A stretch of 6,910 nucleotides of DNA from Candidatus Methanomethylophilaceae archaeon (GTDB taxonomy: Archaea; Thermoplasmatota; Thermoplasmata; Methanomassiliicoccales; Methanomethylophilaceae), in the NCBI GenBank assembly GCA_017455785.1, contig JAFSYZ010000277.1:1-6910 (forward strand). The letters are read 5' to 3'. Positions 4,925-6,910 of this stretch are shown piece by piece. Both the position numbers and the translations under genes were made by a program. The notes under the pieces were generated by a model that ran no database searches, was not told the origin of the DNA, and saw only the letters and a list, made by a program, of their open reading frames with translations. The first letter of the stretch is position 1. Each line of letters begins with the position of its first letter.

Positions 4925-4946
4925 ATTTGATAACCATCATACTTCT

Positions 4947-5405
4947 GTGATCCGACCTATGAATTACAGAATGATAAGTATGGATAGGAAGGGCATCATG
5001 GATATGCCCTTGAAACTGACGACCGTTATGATAGTCCTGGTTCTGAGCGTACCGATAATAACCGGTGTCATTCAGACCAACGAACGTCAGATGATGGATT
5101 CCGTGATGTCACAGGAAGCGGACAGAATCGAGAATGCCGTGAGGGCGGCATACTACTCCGGAGATGGATCCACGAGAATCATCGACATCAGCATACCTGA
5201 CGGGTGCGAGATGACACTCGGCGGGGATGCTGCTGATGCGTTCGCAATAACCTGTTACTTCGGAGGGAAGGTACTGTCGAAGATATTCATGGAAAGACCG
5301 GCTATAAGATTCACCGATCCCGTCAACATATCCGGGAACGTGAGATTGGAGATAACCAATTCCGTGATGGACGGTCAATACTACGCAGGGGTGAGCATCC
5401 TTTGA
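4947..5405 (+). CDS. Prepilin-like protein, first gene of a two-gene unit
   Basis: A 152-residue protein with an archaeal class III signal peptide: a leader ending in DRKG (13-16), then IMDMPLKL and a hydrophobic helix to about V41. This aligns without gaps to the N-terminus of the pilin-like protein at 1495 (G-I-x-x-[LM]-P-L-[QK]-L, then I-I-x-G 18-19 residues later), so the two are related there. The remaining 110 residues form a small extracytoplasmic domain of unknown type with C87 (IPDGC) and C103. GTG 4947 is chosen from its distance to the TATA box; ATG 4959, 4971 and 4980 are alternatives, of which 4959 gives a normal 12-residue leader. None has a Shine-Dalgarno sequence. Its end overlaps the next start (TGATG). 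A role as minor pilin or secretion pseudopilin is inferred. Confidence 0.75.
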   Translation: MIRPMNYRMISMDRKGIMDMPLKLTTVMIVLVLSVPIITGVIQTNERQMMDSVMSQEADRIENAVRAAYYSGDGSTRIIDISIPDGCEMTLGGDAADAFAITCYFGGKVLSKIFMERPAIRFTDPVNISGNVRLEITNSVMDGQYYAGVSIL

Positions 5406-5776
5406 TGGAGTTCACAATGTCCAGGGTGCTCATGTGTGCCTGCGGTGTGATGATATTGGCGATACTAATCAATCCCGTATCATCATTGTATGATGACCGG
5501 TACGACAATGATATGCGCCTCCAATCGGAAAGGATCTGTGAAATGATAGATTCCTTCGGGAGTTCGGATATGGAATCTATAACGGTCAGCGGGGCCGACC
5601 TGATACCGGAAGGATGTGTGCTGATCATCGAAGATGACATGGTCATACTGGAGCATGACGGTAAGGAATACATCGCATACACCCTGAACAAAATATCATC
5701 GATAGGTTCCTACGGCAGCAACGATACGTTATACTTCCAAAAAGAAGGCGACATCATACGGATGACATCTATCTGA
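5405..5776 (+). CDS. Membrane-anchored pseudopilin-like partner protein
   Basis: This 123-residue product begins with a membrane segment at about 6-27 (VLMCACGVMILAILINPVSS) and continues as an extracytoplasmic domain. It resembles the mature part of the protein before it: SERICEMIDS is followed by the IPEGC motif (67-71), matching ADRIENAVRA and IPDGC there. It therefore looks like a paralogue or partner that lacks the G-I-x-x-x-P-L prepilin cut site. The ATG overlaps the preceding stop by one base (TGATG), with GGGGTGA 10 bases upstream, so translation is probably coupled and the two products made in step. TTG 5402 could add one residue. The last 8 bases overlap the end of the cysteine desulfurase gene on the other strand. 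I do not recognise a named family. Confidence 0.72.
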   Translation: MEFTMSRVLMCACGVMILAILINPVSSLYDDRYDNDMRLQSERICEMIDSFGSSDMESITVSGADLIPEGCVLIIEDDMVILEHDGKEYIAYTLNKISSIGSYGSNDTLYFQKEGDIIRMTSI

Positions 5777-6910
5777 CGAAAGTCGCCACGATCTTGTGAA
5801 GGGCGTTGCAGAACCTGTCTATATCGGATTCATCGTTGTAGATGTACATCGATGCCCTTGCGGAACCATCTATGCCCCTGGACACCAGGAACGGATGGGC
5901 ACAATGCATCCCCGACCTGATCATGATACCATCCATGTTATCGAGCATCATCGCTATGTCATGGGAATTCAGACCGTCGATGTTGAAGGAGAACACACCT
6001 CCCCTCCTGTCGGGATCCTCCGATCCCACTATGTGCAGTCCCATGATATCCTCGATGCCCTTCTGAAGTCTGTGCTGAAGCATGCTCTCATGCCTCGGTA
6101 TGTTCTCCATCCCTATGGCAGACAGATAATCCAATGCCGCTGACGTGCCGATGATGCCTGCATAATTCTCCAGACCTGCTTCGAACCTTTCGGGAGCTGG
6201 GGAAAGTTTGACCTCATCATACGTTGTCAGTCCGACCACGCCTCCACCGTACATCAAAGGCTTCAGTTCCTTGAGCAACTCGCTCTTCCCGTACATGAAT
6301 CCGGTTCCTGTAGGTGCGAGCATCTTATGCAGAGAGGCACAGAAGAAGTCAACATCCAATCTCTTCAGATCGATCTTCATATGCGGAGCAGACTGTGCAC
6401 CGTCCACGAGGACCAACGCACCGTTGTCATGTGCTATCTGCACGATATCCTTCACGGGCATCTCGTATCCGGTGACGTTGCTGACATGTCCCACGGAGAC
6501 CAATTTGACACCCTTGATGCACCTTTTGAACTCCTCGATATCAAATTCGCCCCTGTCGGATGTCCTGCACACCCTCTTTTTGATTCCGACCTCTTCCTGC
6601 ATCATCATCCATTGGACATGATTGGAATTGTGTTCGATATCCATGGTAAGGACGACATCGTCCTTCCTTAGACCTAGACCGCGGGCAACGGTGTTCATTC
6701 CCTCTGTGGTGTTCTTAGTGAACATGAATTCGTTGGGATCATCGCATCCGAAGAAATGTGCCAGCTTCTCCCTGGTCTCGTCCACTTCCATCGATACCCT
6801 GGTGGCCATGGAATGAACGCTTCTGCCTCCGCAGGCAGGATATTCATTGTAATACTCCATGACCTTATCGATCACGCAATCAGGCTTCAGTGTCATACAG
6901 GCACTGTCCA
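5769..6910 (-). CDS. sufS: Cysteine desulfurase, SufS/CsdA type (5' end outside window)
   Basis: This PLP enzyme (class V aminotransferase fold) removes sulfur from cysteine and holds it as a persulfide for Fe-S clusters, thiolated tRNA or other uses. Counting M at 6896 as residue 1: E88-H89 (DIEHNSNHVQW), D165 and Q168 (VDGAQSAPH) bind PLP, K191 (SLHKMLAPTGTGF) carries it as a Schiff base, and C332 in RSGMHCAHP is the sulfur-accepting cysteine in the setting typical of group II (SufS/CsdA) enzymes. The frame stays open to the window edge and reads LDSAC just before that methionine. LDSACMTLKP is the conserved N-terminal motif of the family, so ATG 6896 is internal and about 20-30 residues are missing. 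No suf scaffold gene is adjacent within the window. Confidence 0.9.
   Translation of the reverse strand, partial: DSACMTLKPDCVIDKVMEYYNEYPACGGRSVHSMATRVSMEVDETREKLAHFFGCDDPNEFMFTKNTTEGMNTVARGLGLRKDDVVLTMDIEHNSNHVQWMMMQEEVGIKKRVCRTSDRGEFDIEEFKRCIKGVKLVSVGHVSNVTGYEMPVKDIVQIAHDNGALVLVDGAQSAPHMKIDLKRLDVDFFCASLHKMLAPTGTGFMYGKSELLKELKPLMYGGGVVGLTTYDEVKLSPAPERFEAGLENYAGIIGTSAALDYLSAIGMENIPRHESMLQHRLQKGIEDIMGLHIVGSEDPDRRGGVFSFNIDGLNSHDIAMMLDNMDGIMIRSGMHCAHPFLVSRGIDGSARASMYIYNDESDIDRFCNALHKIVATFVR

Noticed and set aside
1..6910. CRISPR array, tRNA or rRNA genes
   Set aside because: No regularly spaced repeats with unique spacers and no tRNA cloverleaf or rRNA-like sequence were seen on either strand.

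Overview
The window looks like a piece of an archaeal chromosome. The promoters have TATA boxes with start codons about 30 bases downstream, as in leaderless archaeal transcripts. Two genes encode archaeal prepilin-like proteins with class III signal peptides, and the Shine-Dalgarno sequences present (for example GGAGGTGA) are compatible with an archaeal ribosome. The style of the pilin N-termini (G-I-x-x-[LM]-P-L-[QK]-L), the codon use and the methionine-rich proteins suggest Thermoplasmatota, perhaps Methanomassiliicoccales. That placement is an inference from memory of such genomes, not proved by the sequence.

Layout. Bases 1-131 are AT-rich and hold a TATA box next to a perfect 10-bp inverted repeat, with no gene. 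Bases about 132-1430 are an insertion sequence with an intact DDE transposase of the IS4/IS5 superfamily, imperfect terminal repeats and a 12-bp palindrome in its leader. Immediately after it come the promoter and gene of a secreted or pilus-like protein with an Ig-like domain (1495-1959). Then follows a two-gene operon of a bacterial-type cardiolipin synthase (2129-3562) and a PHP-domain phosphoesterase (3584-4489). The next stretch (4490-4946) has no long gene but is dense in signals: two promoters, an upstream ORF of 24 codons containing mutually exclusive hairpins, a 34-residue hydrophobic mini-protein, a terminator-like hairpin and a further dyad. It leads into two overlapping genes for a prepilin-like protein (4947-5405) and a related membrane-anchored protein (5405-5776). 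On the minus strand a SufS-type cysteine desulfurase (5769 to beyond 6910) converges on them and overlaps the last one by 8 bases.

The main finding is a 12-base element, ACTAACCGTAGT (17 bases, GTTATACTAACCGTAGT, in two copies). It occurs three times at a fixed 19-20 bases upstream of a TATA-like box and 48-51 bases upstream of a start codon. The three promoters serve the two prepilin-like genes and the uORF/mini-protein transcript. This suggests a small regulon for cell-surface proteins plus an unrecognised hydrophobic peptide, all under one regulator. The insertion sequence ends within about 10-15 bases of one copy. The cardiolipin synthase/PHP pair and the cysteine desulfurase lack this element and look like ordinary membrane-lipid and sulfur-transfer genes.
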